From assembly GCF_006352475.1 (NCBI RefSeq), contig NZ_VCMZ01000001.1:2108001-2172000 (forward strand): a stretch of DNA of 64,000 bases, in the 5' to 3' direction. The translations under genes were made by a program, and so were the position numbers. Below the pieces are notes generated by a model, which saw only the letters and a list, made by a program, of their open reading frames with translations, did no database searches and had not been told where the DNA came from. Numbering within the stretch: position 1 is the stretch's first letter; every line of letters starts with the position of its first letter. This DNA is from Acinetobacter pullicarnis. GTDB taxonomy: Bacteria > Pseudomonadota > Gammaproteobacteria > Pseudomonadales > Moraxellaceae. Of the stretch, positions 36,864 through 47,934 are shown piece after piece.

Positions 36864-38048
36864 ATGAATGCAGATATGAATTTACACAGCATAGACTTCG
36901 GTTTAGACGAGACATTAATCGCACTACGTGATTCAGTTGCCGCTTTTTGCGCAAAAGAAATTGCCCCGATTGCTCAAGAAGTCGATCAAAAAAACCTCTT
37001 CCCTGCTCATCTTTGGAAAAAAATGGGCGATATGGGATTAATGGGCATGACCGTCAGTGAAGAATACGGTGGTACCAATCTCGGTTATTTAGCACATATC
37101 TTGGTGATGCAAGAAATTTCACGTGCTTCAGCCTCGATTGGTCTTTCCTATGGCGCTCATTCTAACCTATGTATTAACCAAATTAATCGAAATGGTAATG
37201 AAGAACAAAAACAGCGTTTTTTACCGAAGTTAATTTCAGGTGATTTCGTGGGTGCATTGGCGATGTCAGAACCGAATGCGGGTTCTGATGTGGTCAGTAT
37301 GAAACTCCGTGCTGAAGATGCGGGCGATCACTTTGTGCTAAATGGCTCGAAAATGTGGATCACCAATGGCGGTGATGCTGATGTACTGGTGGTTTATGCC
37401 AAAACTGATTTAAATGCAGGCACCAAAGGCATGACTGCCTTTTTAGTTGAAAAAGACATGCCTGGTTTCAGCCATGGTCACCATTTAGATAAATTGGGCA
37501 TGCGTGGCTCAAATACTTATCCGTTATTTTTTGACAATGTCAAAGTCCCGAAAGAGAACGTGTTGGGTGGCGTTGGCAATGGCGTAAAAGTATTGATGAG
37601 TGGCTTAGACTACGAACGTGCAGTACTCAGCGCAGGTCCTTTAGGCATTATGGATGCTTGCTTAGATGAAGTAATTCCGTATATCCATGACCGCAAACAA
37701 TTTGGTCAAGCTCTGGGTGAGTTCCAATTGATGCAAGGCAAAATTGCAGATATGTACTCGACTTGGTTGGCATGTAAAGCTTTGGTTTATGCGGTGGGAG
37801 CAGCTTGTGATAAAGCTGATCATGCACGCAGTCTACGTAAAGATGCCGCCAGTGCAATTTTATATGCTGCAGAAAAAGCCACGTGGATGGCTGGTGAAGC
37901 GGTACAAACCTTGGGTGGCAATGGTTATATCAATGATTACAACACTGGTCGCCTATGGCGCGATGCCAAACTTTATGAAATTGGTGCTGGAACTTCCGAG
38001 ATTCGACGCATGTTGATTGGACGTGAATTGTTTAACGAAACCAAATAA
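36864..38048 (+). CDS. liuA: Isovaleryl-CoA dehydrogenase
   Basis: A 394-residue acyl-CoA dehydrogenase. [51 protein letters not shown] is the FAD/substrate region. [36 protein letters not shown] carries the Glu (in YERAVL) typical of isovaleryl-CoA dehydrogenases as catalytic base. The C-terminal [42 protein letters not shown] is the family end. It oxidises isovaleryl-CoA to 3-methylcrotonyl-CoA, passing electrons to ETF. Starts at 36864 or at the ATG at 36876 are both possible. First gene of the five-gene liu operon. Confidence 0.92.
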   Translation: MNADMNLHSIDFGLDETLIALRDSVAAFCAKEIAPIAQEVDQKNLFPAHLWKKMGDMGLMGMTVSEEYGGTNLGYLAHILVMQEISRASASIGLSYGAHSNLCINQINRNGNEEQKQRFLPKLISGDFVGALAMSEPNAGSDVVSMKLRAEDAGDHFVLNGSKMWITNGGDADVLVVYAKTDLNAGTKGMTAFLVEKDMPGFSHGHHLDKLGMRGSNTYPLFFDNVKVPKENVLGGVGNGVKVLMSGLDYERAVLSAGPLGIMDACLDEVIPYIHDRKQFGQALGEFQLMQGKIADMYSTWLACKALVYAVGAACDKADHARSLRKDAASAILYAAEKATWMAGEAVQTLGGNGYINDYNTGRLWRDAKLYEIGAGTSEIRRMLIGRELFNETK

Positions 38049-38096
38049 TGCCTAGATCGCGTAGATAAATGCCGCGTCAATAGAGAGATATATTGT

Positions 38097-39698
38097 ATGA
38101 ACCAACTCAATAGCAAACTAAATACAAGAAGTGATGCGTTTAAAACCAATCAAGCAGCAATGCAAAAAATCGTTGCTGACTTAGCTCAAACCACTGAAAA
38201 TATTGCACTGGGTGGTGGAGAAGCTGCCCGAGCCAAACATTTGGCGCGAGGTAAATTACTGGCCCGTGATCGCATTAATCAACTGATTGATGCGGGAACT
38301 GCTTTTTTAGAAATTGGTCAATTGGCTGCCTATGCTGTTTACGCAGACAATATTCCTGCTGCCGGTGTGGTGGCGGGTGTCGGTCAAGTGCATGGCATTA
38401 GCTGCATGATCGTTGCCAATGATGCCACGGTCAAAGGTGGAACCTACTACCCTTTAACCGTGAAAAAACATTTACGTGCACAAGAAATCGCTGAACAAAA
38501 CCATTTACCGTGTATTTATCTGGTCGATTCAGGCGGTGCTTACTTGCCAATGCAAGATGAGGTTTTTCCAGACCGCGATCATTTTGGCCGTATTTTCTAT
38601 AATCAAGCGCAAATGTCGAGTAAAGGCATTGCCCAGATTGCCGTGGTGATGGGCAGTTGTACTGCCGGTGGTGCTTATGTACCAGCGATGTCAGACGAAA
38701 CCATTATTGTACGTAATCAAGGTACGATTTTCCTTGGTGGACCACCGTTAGTCAAAGCGGCAACGGGTGAAGTGGTTAGCAGTGAAGACCTTGGTGGTGG
38801 TGATGTACATACCCGACTTTCGGGTGTGGCGGATCATTTGGCTGAAAGTGATGAACATGCCCTACAAATTGCCCGCCAAATTGTGGCCAATTTAAATTTA
38901 ACACCAAAAACCAATCCTGCAGAAATTGAAGCACCGTTATTTGCTGCTGAAGAACTCTACGGTGTGATTCCAAGTGATGCGCGTAAACCGTTTGATGTGC
39001 GTGAAGTGATTGCACGTTTAGTCGATGGTTCACGTTTTGATGAGTTTAAAGCCCGCTTTGGCTCAACCCTCGTCACTGGTTTTGCCAAACTCTATGGCAT
39101 GCCTGTCGGTATTATTGCCAACAACGGTATTTTATTTTCAGAGTCGGCACAAAAAGGCGCGCACTTTATTGAACTGTGTTGTCAGCGCAAAATTCCCCTG
39201 TTGTTTATTCAAAACATCACTGGCTTTATGGTCGGTCGTCAGTATGAAAATGAAGGGATTGCCAAACATGGTGCCAAACTGGTAATGGCGGTTGCCAATG
39301 CCAAAGTGCCTAAACTGACCTTGATTATTGGTGGTTCGTTTGGTGCAGGGAATTACGGTATGTGTGGCCGTGCCTATTCACCCCGCTTTTTATGGACTTG
39401 GCCAAACTCACGCATCTCAGTGATGGGTGGCGAGCAAGCGGCAAGCGTATTGTCGACCTTAAAACGTGATCAAATTGAAATGAAAGCTGGCACCTGGTCA
39501 AGTGAGGAAGAAGATCAATTTAAACAACCGATTCGTGATCAATACGAGCGCCAAGGTCATCCTTATTATGCTTCTGCCCGTCTTTGGGATGACGGTGTCA
39601 TTGACCCTGCTCAATCTCGACATGTTTTGGGATTAAGTTTAGCCGCAGCCTTGAATGCTCCTATTCAAGACACCCAGTTTGGCGTGTTCCGTATGTAA
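38097..39698 (+). CDS. liuB: Methylcrotonyl-CoA carboxylase, carboxyltransferase (beta) subunit
   Basis: A 533-residue acyl-CoA carboxyltransferase. [32 protein letters not shown] and [16 protein letters not shown] form the acyl-CoA half. [67 protein letters not shown] is the carboxybiotin half and is characteristic of methylcrotonyl-CoA rather than propionyl-CoA carboxylase. It transfers CO2 from biotin on LiuD to 3-methylcrotonyl-CoA, forming 3-methylglutaconyl-CoA. It starts 48 bp after liuA. Confidence 0.93.
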   Translation: MNQLNSKLNTRSDAFKTNQAAMQKIVADLAQTTENIALGGGEAARAKHLARGKLLARDRINQLIDAGTAFLEIGQLAAYAVYADNIPAAGVVAGVGQVHGISCMIVANDATVKGGTYYPLTVKKHLRAQEIAEQNHLPCIYLVDSGGAYLPMQDEVFPDRDHFGRIFYNQAQMSSKGIAQIAVVMGSCTAGGAYVPAMSDETIIVRNQGTIFLGGPPLVKAATGEVVSSEDLGGGDVHTRLSGVADHLAESDEHALQIARQIVANLNLTPKTNPAEIEAPLFAAEELYGVIPSDARKPFDVREVIARLVDGSRFDEFKARFGSTLVTGFAKLYGMPVGIIANNGILFSESAQKGAHFIELCCQRKIPLLFIQNITGFMVGRQYENEGIAKHGAKLVMAVANAKVPKLTLIIGGSFGAGNYGMCGRAYSPRFLWTWPNSRISVMGGEQAASVLSTLKRDQIEMKAGTWSSEEEDQFKQPIRDQYERQGHPYYASARLWDDGVIDPAQSRHVLGLSLAAALNAPIQDTQFGVFRM

Positions 39699-39707
39699 GA
39701 GGTGAGT

Positions 39708-40511
39708 ATGGATTATCAATTTTTACAAGTCGAAATTAAATCACAGGTTGCAAGCGTTTGGCTAAACCGTGGTGAGCTACACAATGCCTTTAACAGTGTG
39801 TTGATTGAAGAGTTACATGCTTGCTTTATGCAGTTAAATCAACGTGATGATATTCGTGTGGTGATTTTAGCCGGTCGTGGCAAAAGCTTTTCTGCGGGTG
39901 CTGATTTAAATTGGATGAAGCAAGCGGGTATGGCCTCGCCTGCTGACAATCAAGCGGATGCGTTAAAACTGGCTGAGATGCTAAAAGCCATTGCCACCGT
40001 TAAACAACCGACGATTGCCCGCGTGCATGGTGTGGCTTTGGGGGGTGGTATGGGCTTGGCATCGGCTTGCGATATCTGTATCGCCAGTGACAATGCACAG
40101 TTTGCAACTTCAGAAGTACGTTTAGGTTTAGCACCATCGACCATTAGCCCTTATGTGATTCGCGCCATTGGTGCACGTCAAGCATCCCGTTATTTTTTGA
40201 CGGCTGAACGGATCAGCGCGACCAAAGCACAAACTTTGGGGCTGGTACATGAAGTGACCACAGTTGATGCGCTCGATGAAAAAGTTGAGCAGATGGTGCA
40301 AGCTCTCTTATTGGGTGGACCAGAAGCGCAAGCTGCATCGAAACACCTGATTCAACTGGTTGAACAACATCCGCTCGACAATCAATTGTTGTTGCAAACA
40401 GCACAGCATATTGCACAACTGCGTCAGGGTGCAGAAGCCAAAGATGGCCTCACTGCTTTTTTAAATAAACAAGCACCTGCATGGATCATGTCAGCAGCAG
40501 AACAACAATAA
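39708..40511 (+). CDS. liuC: Methylglutaconyl-CoA hydratase (enoyl-CoA hydratase family)
   Basis: A 267-residue crotonase-fold enzyme. VVILAGRGKSFSAGADLNWMKQAG is the oxyanion-hole signature. RVHGVALGGGMGLASACDICIASDNAQFATSEVRLGLAPSTISPYVIRAIG includes the second oxyanion Gly and the conserved Glu region. It hydrates 3-methylglutaconyl-CoA to HMG-CoA. I start at the ATG at 39708, with AGAGGTG just upstream, rather than the in-frame GTG at 39702. It begins 9 bp after liuB, so translation is closely coupled. Confidence 0.9.
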   Translation: MDYQFLQVEIKSQVASVWLNRGELHNAFNSVLIEELHACFMQLNQRDDIRVVILAGRGKSFSAGADLNWMKQAGMASPADNQADALKLAEMLKAIATVKQPTIARVHGVALGGGMGLASACDICIASDNAQFATSEVRLGLAPSTISPYVIRAIGARQASRYFLTAERISATKAQTLGLVHEVTTVDALDEKVEQMVQALLLGGPEAQAASKHLIQLVEQHPLDNQLLLQTAQHIAQLRQGAEAKDGLTAFLNKQAPAWIMSAAEQQ

Positions 40512-40521
40512 GGATTTTAAA

Positions 40522-42537
40522 ATGTTTGAAAAAATACTGATTGCCAATCGCGGAGAAATCGCCTGTCGTGTGATCCGCACAGCCAAAAAATTGGGCATCG
40601 CGACCGTTGCGGTTTATTCGGATGCCGATGCTAAGTCACAACATGTTAAACAAGCAGATGAAGCCATTTATATTGGCGAATCCCCGGCTGCGCAAAGCTA
40701 TTTACAAATTGACCGAATTATTCAAGCGGCATTGGCCACTGGCGCACAAGCGATCCATCCTGGTTATGGCTTTTTATCTGAAAATGATCAATTCGCACTG
40801 GCCTGCGAAAAAAATGGTTTGGTGTTTATCGGACCACCTGTCGCTGCAATTTTAGCGATGGGGCTCAAAGCCACTTCTAAAGCCTTGATGGAAAAAGCGG
40901 GCGTGCCACTGACACCGGGTTATCACGGTGCCAATCAAGATGCTGATTTTCTCAAACAGCAAGCCAACAACATTGGCTATCCGGTGCTGATCAAAGCCAG
41001 TGCTGGTGGTGGTGGTAAAGGCATGCGTTTGGTCGAGTCTGAACAAGATTTTCTCAGCTCATTGGCTTCATGTAAAAGCGAAGCACGCTCAAGCTTCGGC
41101 AATGATGATGTTTTAGTCGAACGCTATGTGGTCAATCCACGCCACATCGAAGTCCAAGTTTTTGCTGACACACACGGCAATTGTGTACATTTATTTGAAC
41201 GTGATTGTTCTGTACAACGTCGTCATCAAAAAGTGCTGGAAGAAGCGCCTGCGCCGTTAATGGCTGAAGTGAAGCTAGAAAGTATGCGCCAAGCCGCAAT
41301 TGAAGCAGCACGTGCGGTCAAGTATGTTGGTGCTGGTACGGTTGAGTTTATTGTTGAACAAGACGGTACTGCCTACTTTATGGAAATGAATACCCGTCTG
41401 CAAGTTGAACATCCAGTCACTGAAATGATTACCGGACAAGACTTGGTTGAATGGCAGTTGCGCGTTGCTGCTGGTGAAACCCTGCCAAAACAGCAGCATG
41501 AACTCAGTATTCATGGTCATGCGCTTGAAGCACGGATTTATGCGGAAGAGCCTGAAAAAGACTTTTTACCAGCGATTGGTCAAATTAGTTATTTGCATTA
41601 TCCAGAACAAAGCCAATTTGTGCGGGTCGATACCGGTATTGTTGAAGGCGATGAAATCACCACCTTCTATGATCCAATGATTGCCAAACTGATTGTTTGG
41701 GCACCCAATCGTGAGGCAGCATTGGTACAAATGCACCGCGCTTTAGGTGAGTTCCATGTTGAGGGTCTTGGCAATAACATTGCGTTCCTTGATCGTATCG
41801 TACGCTGTGACTCGTTTAAACATGCGCGTTTAGATACCAACTTGATCCAACGCGAACAGGAGGCGTTATTTAACTTCCCAAATCCAAGCAACGCCAAGTT
41901 GATTGTGGCGGCTGCTTTTATTGAGTTATTATTGCGTCTGCAAAAAAATCAAACCCAACATCGTTCGGTTTGGAATAGCGCACCGCTATGGCGTTTAAAT
42001 ATTACTGGTCAGTATCAAGTGACGTTAAAGCAGGAAGAAGAAAGCCAACAGGTTGTATTCTCAAGCACAGCACAGGGTTTTAAAGCAGAATTTGCAGGTC
42101 AATGTTTTGAGATTTCTGGCGAACTAGACCAAGCCAATCATGCAGCACTACAAATTGACCAACATAAATTTGGGTTAAGCTTTAGCCGTAGCACAGACCT
42201 CATCACCGTGTTCCATAACAGTCAAACCATACGCTTTGATGTGGCACAGCAGAAGTTCAATCAAGAAGATGACAATAGCAGTGATACGGGCCTTAAAGCC
42301 CCAATGCCAGGTTTAATTACCCAAGTTTTGGTCGAAGCTGGCGCCGTGGTGAAAAAAGATCAAGTACTGCTGACCCTTGAAGCGATGAAAATCGAATACT
42401 CGATTCGTGCACCGAATGATGGTGTACTAACGGCGTGTTATTTCCAAGTTGGGGATCAAGTCAAATCTGGTGATGAGTTAGTTGCATTTGAACTCAGCGT
42501 ACTTGCAGCCGATGTTCCGGAGGAGGCTGAAGCATGA
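40522..42537 (+). CDS. liuD: Methylcrotonyl-CoA carboxylase, biotin-containing (alpha) subunit
   Basis: A 671-residue biotin carboxylase/carrier protein. It opens with FEKILIANRGEIACRVIRTAKKLGI. ATP-grasp residues include KASAGGGGKGMRLV, and FMEMNTRLQVEHPVTEMITG holds the active-site region. The C-terminal biotinyl domain has EAMKIEYSIRAP with the biotinylated Lys at residue 623. It carboxylates its own biotin with ATP and bicarbonate and hands the CO2 to LiuB. The length fits methylcrotonyl-CoA carboxylase alpha subunits. It overlaps liuE by 4 bp (ATGA). Confidence 0.93.
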   Translation: MFEKILIANRGEIACRVIRTAKKLGIATVAVYSDADAKSQHVKQADEAIYIGESPAAQSYLQIDRIIQAALATGAQAIHPGYGFLSENDQFALACEKNGLVFIGPPVAAILAMGLKATSKALMEKAGVPLTPGYHGANQDADFLKQQANNIGYPVLIKASAGGGGKGMRLVESEQDFLSSLASCKSEARSSFGNDDVLVERYVVNPRHIEVQVFADTHGNCVHLFERDCSVQRRHQKVLEEAPAPLMAEVKLESMRQAAIEAARAVKYVGAGTVEFIVEQDGTAYFMEMNTRLQVEHPVTEMITGQDLVEWQLRVAAGETLPKQQHELSIHGHALEARIYAEEPEKDFLPAIGQISYLHYPEQSQFVRVDTGIVEGDEITTFYDPMIAKLIVWAPNREAALVQMHRALGEFHVEGLGNNIAFLDRIVRCDSFKHARLDTNLIQREQEALFNFPNPSNAKLIVAAAFIELLLRLQKNQTQHRSVWNSAPLWRLNITGQYQVTLKQEEESQQVVFSSTAQGFKAEFAGQCFEISGELDQANHAALQIDQHKFGLSFSRSTDLITVFHNSQTIRFDVAQQKFNQEDDNSSDTGLKAPMPGLITQVLVEAGAVVKKDQVLLTLEAMKIEYSIRAPNDGVLTACYFQVGDQVKSGDELVAFELSVLAADVPEEAEA

Positions 42538-43445
42538 GTCAAGCATCACGTGCAGATCAAGTCAAAATCGTTGAAGTTGGCCCACGCGATGGTTTGCAAA
42601 ATGAAAAGCAACCCATCAGCTTTGAACAACGCAAAGACTTTATTTTAGACCTCATGCAAACGGGGCTTAAAAATATTGAAGTCGGTTCTTGCGTCTCGGC
42701 CAAATGGGTTCCGCAAATGGCGCGCAGTGATGAACTTTTTGCGGCACTGCCCCAACAGCCAGATATTCACTTGAGTCTGCTCACTCCGAATATCAAAGGT
42801 TTTGATGCAGCATTGGCCGTAGGCTGTAAAGAGGTGGCGGTGTTTACCGCTGCTTCTGAAAGCTTTACCCAGAAAAATATCAATTGCTCGATTGCGGAAA
42901 GCTTAGACAAGTTTGCTGAGATCATGCACAAAGCCAAACAATACAATGTCAAAGTCCGCGGCTATGTTTCTTGTATGGTCGACTGTCCCTATGAAGGCGC
43001 AATTGACCCTCGACAAGTAGCCAAGGTCTCCAAGCAACTGTTTGACATGGGCTGCTATGAAATTTCACTGGGCGACACCATTGGTACAGCAACGCCAGAT
43101 CGGGTTAAACAAGTCTGGCAAGCCTGTTTGAGCGAAATGGACAGTCAATTTTTGGCAGGACATTTTCACAATACTTATGGGATGGCGGTCGCCAACACCT
43201 ATCAGTCGTTAGAGCAAGGCATTCGTATTTTTGATGCTTCCCTTGCCGGCTTAGGCGGTTGTCCTTATGCCAAAGGTGCATCAGGCAATGTCGCAACCGA
43301 AGACTTATATTATTTATTGTCGCGGATGGGACTTGCAACTGGTATCGATGAAGCTGCGTTAATGCGCGCCAGTCAAAATATCAGTGCAGTATTACAACGC
43401 AAAAATCCGTCTAATTTCGCCCAAGCCTATGCGCAACAGTGCTAG
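42534..43445 (+). CDS. liuE: Hydroxymethylglutaryl-CoA lyase
   Basis: A 303-residue DRE-TIM metallolyase. VKIVEVGPRDGLQNEKQPI holds the metal-binding Asp and DGLQNE motif. GSCVSAKWVPQMA, the GHFHNTYGMAVAN metal-ligand His pair and the active-site Cys region in LGGCPYAKGASGNVATEDLYYLL complete it. It splits HMG-CoA into acetyl-CoA and acetoacetate, the last step of leucine catabolism encoded here. The start overlaps the liuD stop (ATGA), so it is translationally coupled. Followed by a hairpin terminator. Confidence 0.93.
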   Translation: MSQASRADQVKIVEVGPRDGLQNEKQPISFEQRKDFILDLMQTGLKNIEVGSCVSAKWVPQMARSDELFAALPQQPDIHLSLLTPNIKGFDAALAVGCKEVAVFTAASESFTQKNINCSIAESLDKFAEIMHKAKQYNVKVRGYVSCMVDCPYEGAIDPRQVAKVSKQLFDMGCYEISLGDTIGTATPDRVKQVWQACLSEMDSQFLAGHFHNTYGMAVANTYQSLEQGIRIFDASLAGLGGCPYAKGASGNVATEDLYYLLSRMGLATGIDEAALMRASQNISAVLQRKNPSNFAQAYAQQC

Positions 43446-43920
43446 TTTTATAAGCAAAAATTGGTTTTAGCAACGGAATTAAATCCGTTGCTGGTTTGGC
43501 TGATTTTAAAATCCAACTTTGCTTAGGCTATTTACGGTGGCGTAACTTTGCGTTCTTGTCGCGCTAGATCAATTTGCTTAGGCTATTTCAAATCTTGTTT
43601 TAGATCGGATAGCTCCCACCGACTCATTAGCGCTCGGCAAAATAAAGCGCCCGCTTAAAGCCCAATCCGCACGGCAATGTAATACAAATATGTTTGAGCG
43701 CCCTCAGAATATATTTGTATGACATCAATCACTGCCACCTGAATATTTCTCCCAGATACCGTCATCTCTTTTACAGATCCGATCCTGTTTTTTATTTAAA
43801 CTGCGATTTAGCCCAAATATCCCGCTTGAAAAATGCTTTTAACTCTTGTCAGACGCGCCTATGCTGATTAAGAAAATAAAAAAATGGCCAACACAAAAAA
43901 TATCTAAGGACACCGGACAA
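43446..43920. other. Intergenic region after liuE
   Basis: 475 bp with a terminator near its left end. A 16-bp direct repeat (TTTGCTTAGGCTATTT at 43518 and 43573, 55 bp apart) and a 10-bp inverted repeat (ATACAAATAT/ATATTTGTAT, 43682-43720) are also present. The right end should hold the usp promoter. No gene recognised. Confidence 0.5.
43469..43492 (+). terminator. Terminator of the liu operon
   Basis: A 9-bp perfect stem (AGCAACGGA/TCCGTTGCT) with a 6-nt loop lies 24 bp after the liuE stop. It is followed by GGTTT only, so moderate strength. Confidence 0.6.
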
Positions 43921-44361
43921 ATGAGCTATCAACATATTCTGGTTGCGATTGATGACTCCCCTCTTACAGCCACTGCCATTCAACATGCCAGCGACTTGGC
44001 ACAAGTCTTTTCTAGCCAAATAACGCTGGTAGGTGTAGTTGCCATTGATCCTTTTTTCGGGGTTGATTTCTATAAAGTTGTACCGAGCATGACCCAGCAT
44101 TTTTTTGATGCCGAACGACGTGCACAAAATTTACTTCAGCAGTATCAACAGCAGTTATTGGCAGAAGGGCTGCACGTGCACTATAAGCTACTGCACGAAT
44201 TGCAAACCAGTAATGCAATTATTCAATATGCCACCCATATTGGCGCCGATCTGATCATCATTGCGACACATCAGCGCTCAGGATTGAGTAAATATATTTT
44301 AGGAACTGTTGCAAAAACGGTGTTAAATTTGAGTTTTATCCCTGTATTGATTGTTAAATAA
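43921..44361 (+). CDS. Universal stress protein (UspA family)
   Basis: A 146-residue single-domain Usp. It begins YQHILVAIDDSPLTATAIQHA, and near the end is DLIIIATHQRSGLSKYILGTVAKTVLNLSFIPVLIVK. This matches the ATP-binding G-x2-G-x9-G(S/T) region only partly (the RSGLSKYILGTVA stretch), so nucleotide binding is likely but not certain. I start at the ATG at 43921; an upstream in-frame start would add 25 atypical residues. Usp proteins accumulate under starvation and respiratory stress. It precedes the cytochrome bd operon by 630 bp; no direct link is shown. Confidence 0.87.
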   Translation: MSYQHILVAIDDSPLTATAIQHASDLAQVFSSQITLVGVVAIDPFFGVDFYKVVPSMTQHFFDAERRAQNLLQQYQQQLLAEGLHVHYKLLHELQTSNAIIQYATHIGADLIIIATHQRSGLSKYILGTVAKTVLNLSFIPVLIVK

Positions 44362-44991
44362 GTAATCAATCTTGCCGACAACACCCTAAATTATGGTCTA
44401 AAGAACTTGCATTATCTAAAAATGGATTATGTAGATAATATATTACGCGCTACTTATATTACAAATAAGAATCATTCATTATCTCGTCTACAAAAAGTTA
44501 CTATAATTTTTATCTATCTCCACAGGCTTATTCACACAGCATTTCACTGCTTTTCTATTGCTCATGTTTATAACCATTTTTAATATTTCATTTTTATTTC
44601 AAAAATATTTCGATATATTAAATAAAAATCAGTTAAGTTAAAAATCACTATCCCGAGTAATTTAGTCGGATAAAAATATAAAGCACATACCTGAAAATTA
44701 GTTGACCAAACAGTTTAAATATCACCATAAAACAAAATAAACCCGACTAAAACAGTATACTTTATATATTATAAATTAGCGGTTTTAGCAGCAGTTAATA
44801 TAAATATACAAGTGTTTTGGTTGGGTTTAGACTGCTATTTTTCGAACACAATTTACAATAAGAAATATTTACAAGTTGTTGTTTATTAACACAATTTAAA
44901 TATATTTGTGTTTTATCAACTAAAGTTGTTTTATTTTCATTAGCTTTTGTTTAATAATACAATATTCATTTTGAAATGTAGGCTTGTTAGA
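44362..44991. other. Long AT-rich region upstream of the cyd operon
   Basis: 630 bp with no gene. It is very AT-rich throughout, like other promoter-dense regions here. The last 100 bp contain an FNR/ANR-like site and a short inverted repeat CAACT-AA-AGTTG (44917-44928). It probably carries the promoter(s) of the cyd operon. Confidence 0.5.
44906..44919. promoter_or_regulatory. FNR/ANR-like box upstream of the cyd operon
   Basis: TTGTG-TTTT-ATCAA matches 8 of 10 positions of the FNR/ANR consensus TTGAT-N4-ATCAA and lies 72 bp before the cydP start. Oxygen-responsive control of cytochrome bd is common, but binding here is not shown. Confidence 0.4.
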
Positions 44992-45183
44992 ATGAGCTTA
45001 GCGCCGAAAGATTTTAATCTTAGATTTAAACGCGAGATAACGATCATATTAATTATTAAGGTCGTTATTTTATTAATTATCAAAAATATCTGGTTTGATG
45101 CGCCTACTATTCCTAAGAATTTTGACAACCAAGTTGCCGAGCGTATTGCTGGCAGTCCTTCCCACATTAAGGAGACACGTTGA
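44992..45183 (+). CDS. cydP: Cytochrome bd oxidase-associated small membrane protein CydP
   Basis: A 63-residue protein. I start it at the ATG at 44992 ([35 protein letters not shown]); the longer in-frame version lacks support. It has a basic cytoplasmic N-terminus, one strong membrane helix (about residues 18-33) and a short polar tail. This pattern and place, directly before cydA, match the CydP small subunit or assembly protein described for some gammaproteobacterial bd oxidase operons. Its stop overlaps the cydA ATG by one base, so translation is coupled. Confidence 0.75.
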   Translation: MSLAPKDFNLRFKREITIILIIKVVILLIIKNIWFDAPTIPKNFDNQVAERIAGSPSHIKETR

Positions 45184-46769
45184 TGATTTCTGAAAGCGTG
45201 GTCGATCTTTCGCGGTTCCAATTTGCAATGACCGCGATGTATCACTTTATTTTCGTTCCATTGACTTTAGGTCTGGCATTTATTCTTGCCATTATGGAAA
45301 CTACCTATGTAATTTCTGGAAAAGAAATCTACAAGGACATGACCAAGTTCTGGGGTAAACTTTTCGGGATTAACTTCGCACTCGGGGTGACCACAGGTTT
45401 AACCATGGAGTTCCAGTTTGGTACAAACTGGGCATATTACTCACATTACGTCGGTGATATTTTTGGTGCGCCACTCGCCATCGAAGGTTTAATGGCCTTC
45501 TTCCTTGAATCTACCTTTATCGGTTTGTTCTTCTTTGGATGGGATCGCCTGTCTAAGATGCAGCATTTAAGCGTCACATGGTTAGTCGCAATCGGTTCCA
45601 ACCTATCTGCTTTGTGGATTTTGGTTGCCAATGGCTGGATGCAAAACCCTGTCGGTTCTGAATTCAACTATGAAACCATGCGTATGGAATTGGTTGATTT
45701 CGGTGCATTGATTTTCAACCCTGTTGCTCAGGTTAAATTTGTACATACGGTTTCTGCTGGTTATGTGACAGGTGCAATTTTTGTACTCGCGATTTCAAGC
45801 TACTACATGTTGAAAAAACGCGACCTACCTTTTGCACGTCGTTCTTTTGCAATTGCTGCTATTTTCGGTTTGGCATCTACCCTTTCAGTCATTTTACTGG
45901 GTGATGAATCAGGCTATGAAATTGGTGACGTTCAAAAAACCAAACTGGCTGCAATTGAAGCAGAATGGGATACACACCCAGCACCTGCTGCCTTTACCTT
46001 AGTCGGCTTTCCAAATCAGGAAACCATGACCACGGATTATGCAATCAAAATCCCGTATGTTATGGGACTGATCGCAACACGTTCAACCACCACTGAAGTC
46101 ATGGGCATTAAAGACTTAATCGCTCAACATGAAGTGCGTATTCGTAACGGTATGGTTGCTTATAGCCAATTAGAACAACTTCGTGCAGGTGATAAATCTC
46201 CTGAACTTAGAACAGCATTTGATCAAAGCCAAAAAGACTTAGGTTATGGCTTACTACTTAAAAAATATGCACCTAATGTTGTCGATGCCACAGAAGCAGA
46301 TATTAAAGCTGCAGCGAAAGACACCATTCCACACGTTGCGAGCTTATTCTGGTCATTCCGTGCAATGGTTGGTTCTGGCTTCCTCATGTTATTGCTTTTC
46401 ATTCTAGCGACCGTTGCGGTAGCAAAACGAAATGCAGAACAAAAACCATGGTTACTCAAATTCGGTTTATTTGCCCTACCTTTGCCTTGGATTGCAGCGC
46501 AAACAGGTTGGTATGTTGCTGAAGTTGGACGTCAACCGTGGACCATTGGTGAAGTACTTCCTACGCACTTGTCAACATCAACACTGAGTACTGGCGATAT
46601 TTGGGGTTCTATTATTGCCCTTGCTGTGTTCTATACCGTGTTGTTGATTATTGAAATGTACTTAATGATCAAATTCTGTCGCTTAGGACCAAGTTCTTTG
46701 CACACTGGTCGTTATCATTTTGAAAAACTTGATGCTGCAAATAAAGCGAAAGAGGAGAATCAGTCATGA
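45183..46769 (+). CDS. cydA: Cytochrome bd ubiquinol oxidase subunit I
   Basis: A 528-residue multi-helix protein. [21 protein letters not shown] carries the axial heme b595 His at residue 21. The GFALG-like [23 protein letters not shown] and later [10 protein letters not shown] fit Cyd[19 protein letters not shown] is the conserved quinol/heme region. It reduces O2 to water with electrons from ubiquinol without pumping protons, giving high-affinity respiration. I start at the ATG at 45183 with AAGGAG upstream. It overlaps cydB by 4 bp. Confidence 0.95.
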   Translation: MISESVVDLSRFQFAMTAMYHFIFVPLTLGLAFILAIMETTYVISGKEIYKDMTKFWGKLFGINFALGVTTGLTMEFQFGTNWAYYSHYVGDIFGAPLAIEGLMAFFLESTFIGLFFFGWDRLSKMQHLSVTWLVAIGSNLSALWILVANGWMQNPVGSEFNYETMRMELVDFGALIFNPVAQVKFVHTVSAGYVTGAIFVLAISSYYMLKKRDLPFARRSFAIAAIFGLASTLSVILLGDESGYEIGDVQKTKLAAIEAEWDTHPAPAAFTLVGFPNQETMTTDYAIKIPYVMGLIATRSTTTEVMGIKDLIAQHEVRIRNGMVAYSQLEQLRAGDKSPELRTAFDQSQKDLGYGLLLKKYAPNVVDATEADIKAAAKDTIPHVASLFWSFRAMVGSGFLMLLLFILATVAVAKRNAEQKPWLLKFGLFALPLPWIAAQTGWYVAEVGRQPWTIGEVLPTHLSTSTLSTGDIWGSIIALAVFYTVLLIIEMYLMIKFCRLGPSSLHTGRYHFEKLDAANKAKEENQS

Positions 46770-47911
46770 TCGAATATGAACTTCTCAAAATTATCTGGTG
46801 GGTTTTAGTCGGTGTATTACTGATTGGTTTTGCCCTTACTGATGGTTTCGATATGGGCTCAATGGCACTCATGCCATTCGTTGGTAAAAATGATGACGAG
46901 CGTCGTGCTGCCATCAATACCATTGCACCGCACTGGGAAGGCAACCAAGTTTGGTTTGTAACCGCAGGTGGTGCGTTATTCGCAGCGTGGCCAATGGTTT
47001 ATGCAACAGCATTCTCGGGAATGTATTGGGCCCTGCTCTTGGTTCTGTTTGCACTGTTCCTCAGACCCGTTGGTTTTGACTATCGCTCTAAGCTAGAAAA
47101 CACCAAATGGCGTACTTCATGGGATTGGGCACTCTGCGTCGGTGGTGCGGTGCCAGCACTCGTGTTTGGTGTAGCATTCGGCAATATGTTCCTCGGTGTT
47201 CCTTTTGACCTCGATGCAACTGTACGCTCTACCTATAGCGGCAACTTCTTTCAACTACTCAACCCATTTGCTTTGGTATGTGGTTTGGTGAGCTTGTCGA
47301 TGCTCAATGCACATGGTGGCGCTTGGTTAATGCTGCGTACCGACAGTGACTTGCGTAAACGCTCTGCAAAAGCAACTCAGTTGATGGGTGTAGTGTTCTT
47401 GGTCTGCTTCTTATTGGCAGGCGCATGGTTATACTTTGGCAACATCCAAGGTTATACCCTCGTTACCCCTTACGATGTTGGTGGTGTTGCAAATCCACTA
47501 GCAAAACAAGTATTGGTTGATGCGAACCCAGGTTGGATGAATAACTATAGTACTTATCCAATTACCTTAATTGCGCCAATTATGGCAATATTAGGTGGTT
47601 TACTGATTATATTTGGTGCAGGTAAAAATAAAGCAGGCGTCAGTTTCACTGGTTCTACTTTGGCCGTGACTGGTGCGATTTTAACTGCAGGTTTTGCATT
47701 ATTTCCATTCCTTATGCCATCTAGCATCAATCCAGATGTTAGCTTGACCATGTGGGATGCGGTATCAAGTAAAAATACCTTAACCGTAATGACTGTTGTT
47801 GCTGCGATCTTTGTTCCGACCGTTTTAGGCTACACCATCTGGTGTTACTACAAAATGTGGGGCGTTATCACCAACAAACACATTAAAGACAATACGCACA
47901 CCCTTTACTAA
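46766..47911 (+). CDS. cydB: Cytochrome bd ubiquinol oxidase subunit II
   Basis: A 381-residue membrane protein with about eight helices. It opens [26 protein letters not shown] (conserved GFDMG), followed by [24 protein letters not shown], both hallmark CydB segments. It pairs with CydA to form the bd oxidase core. Its start overlaps the cydA stop (ATGA). cydX follows 23 bp after the stop. Confidence 0.95.
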   Translation: MIEYELLKIIWWVLVGVLLIGFALTDGFDMGSMALMPFVGKNDDERRAAINTIAPHWEGNQVWFVTAGGALFAAWPMVYATAFSGMYWALLLVLFALFLRPVGFDYRSKLENTKWRTSWDWALCVGGAVPALVFGVAFGNMFLGVPFDLDATVRSTYSGNFFQLLNPFALVCGLVSLSMLNAHGGAWLMLRTDSDLRKRSAKATQLMGVVFLVCFLLAGAWLYFGNIQGYTLVTPYDVGGVANPLAKQVLVDANPGWMNNYSTYPITLIAPIMAILGGLLIIFGAGKNKAGVSFTGSTLAVTGAILTAGFALFPFLMPSSINPDVSLTMWDAVSSKNTLTVMTVVAAIFVPTVLGYTIWCYYKMWGVITNKHIKDNTHTLY

Positions 47912-47934
47912 GGTCTACGCGAGGAGAAAAAGTT

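Noticed and set aside
36864-43445. Fatty-acid or propionate operon instead of leucine/isovalerate
   Set aside because: The combination of isovaleryl-type dehydrogenase, two-subunit methylcrotonyl-type carboxylase, methylglutaconyl hydratase and HMG-CoA lyase is specific for the liu pathway.
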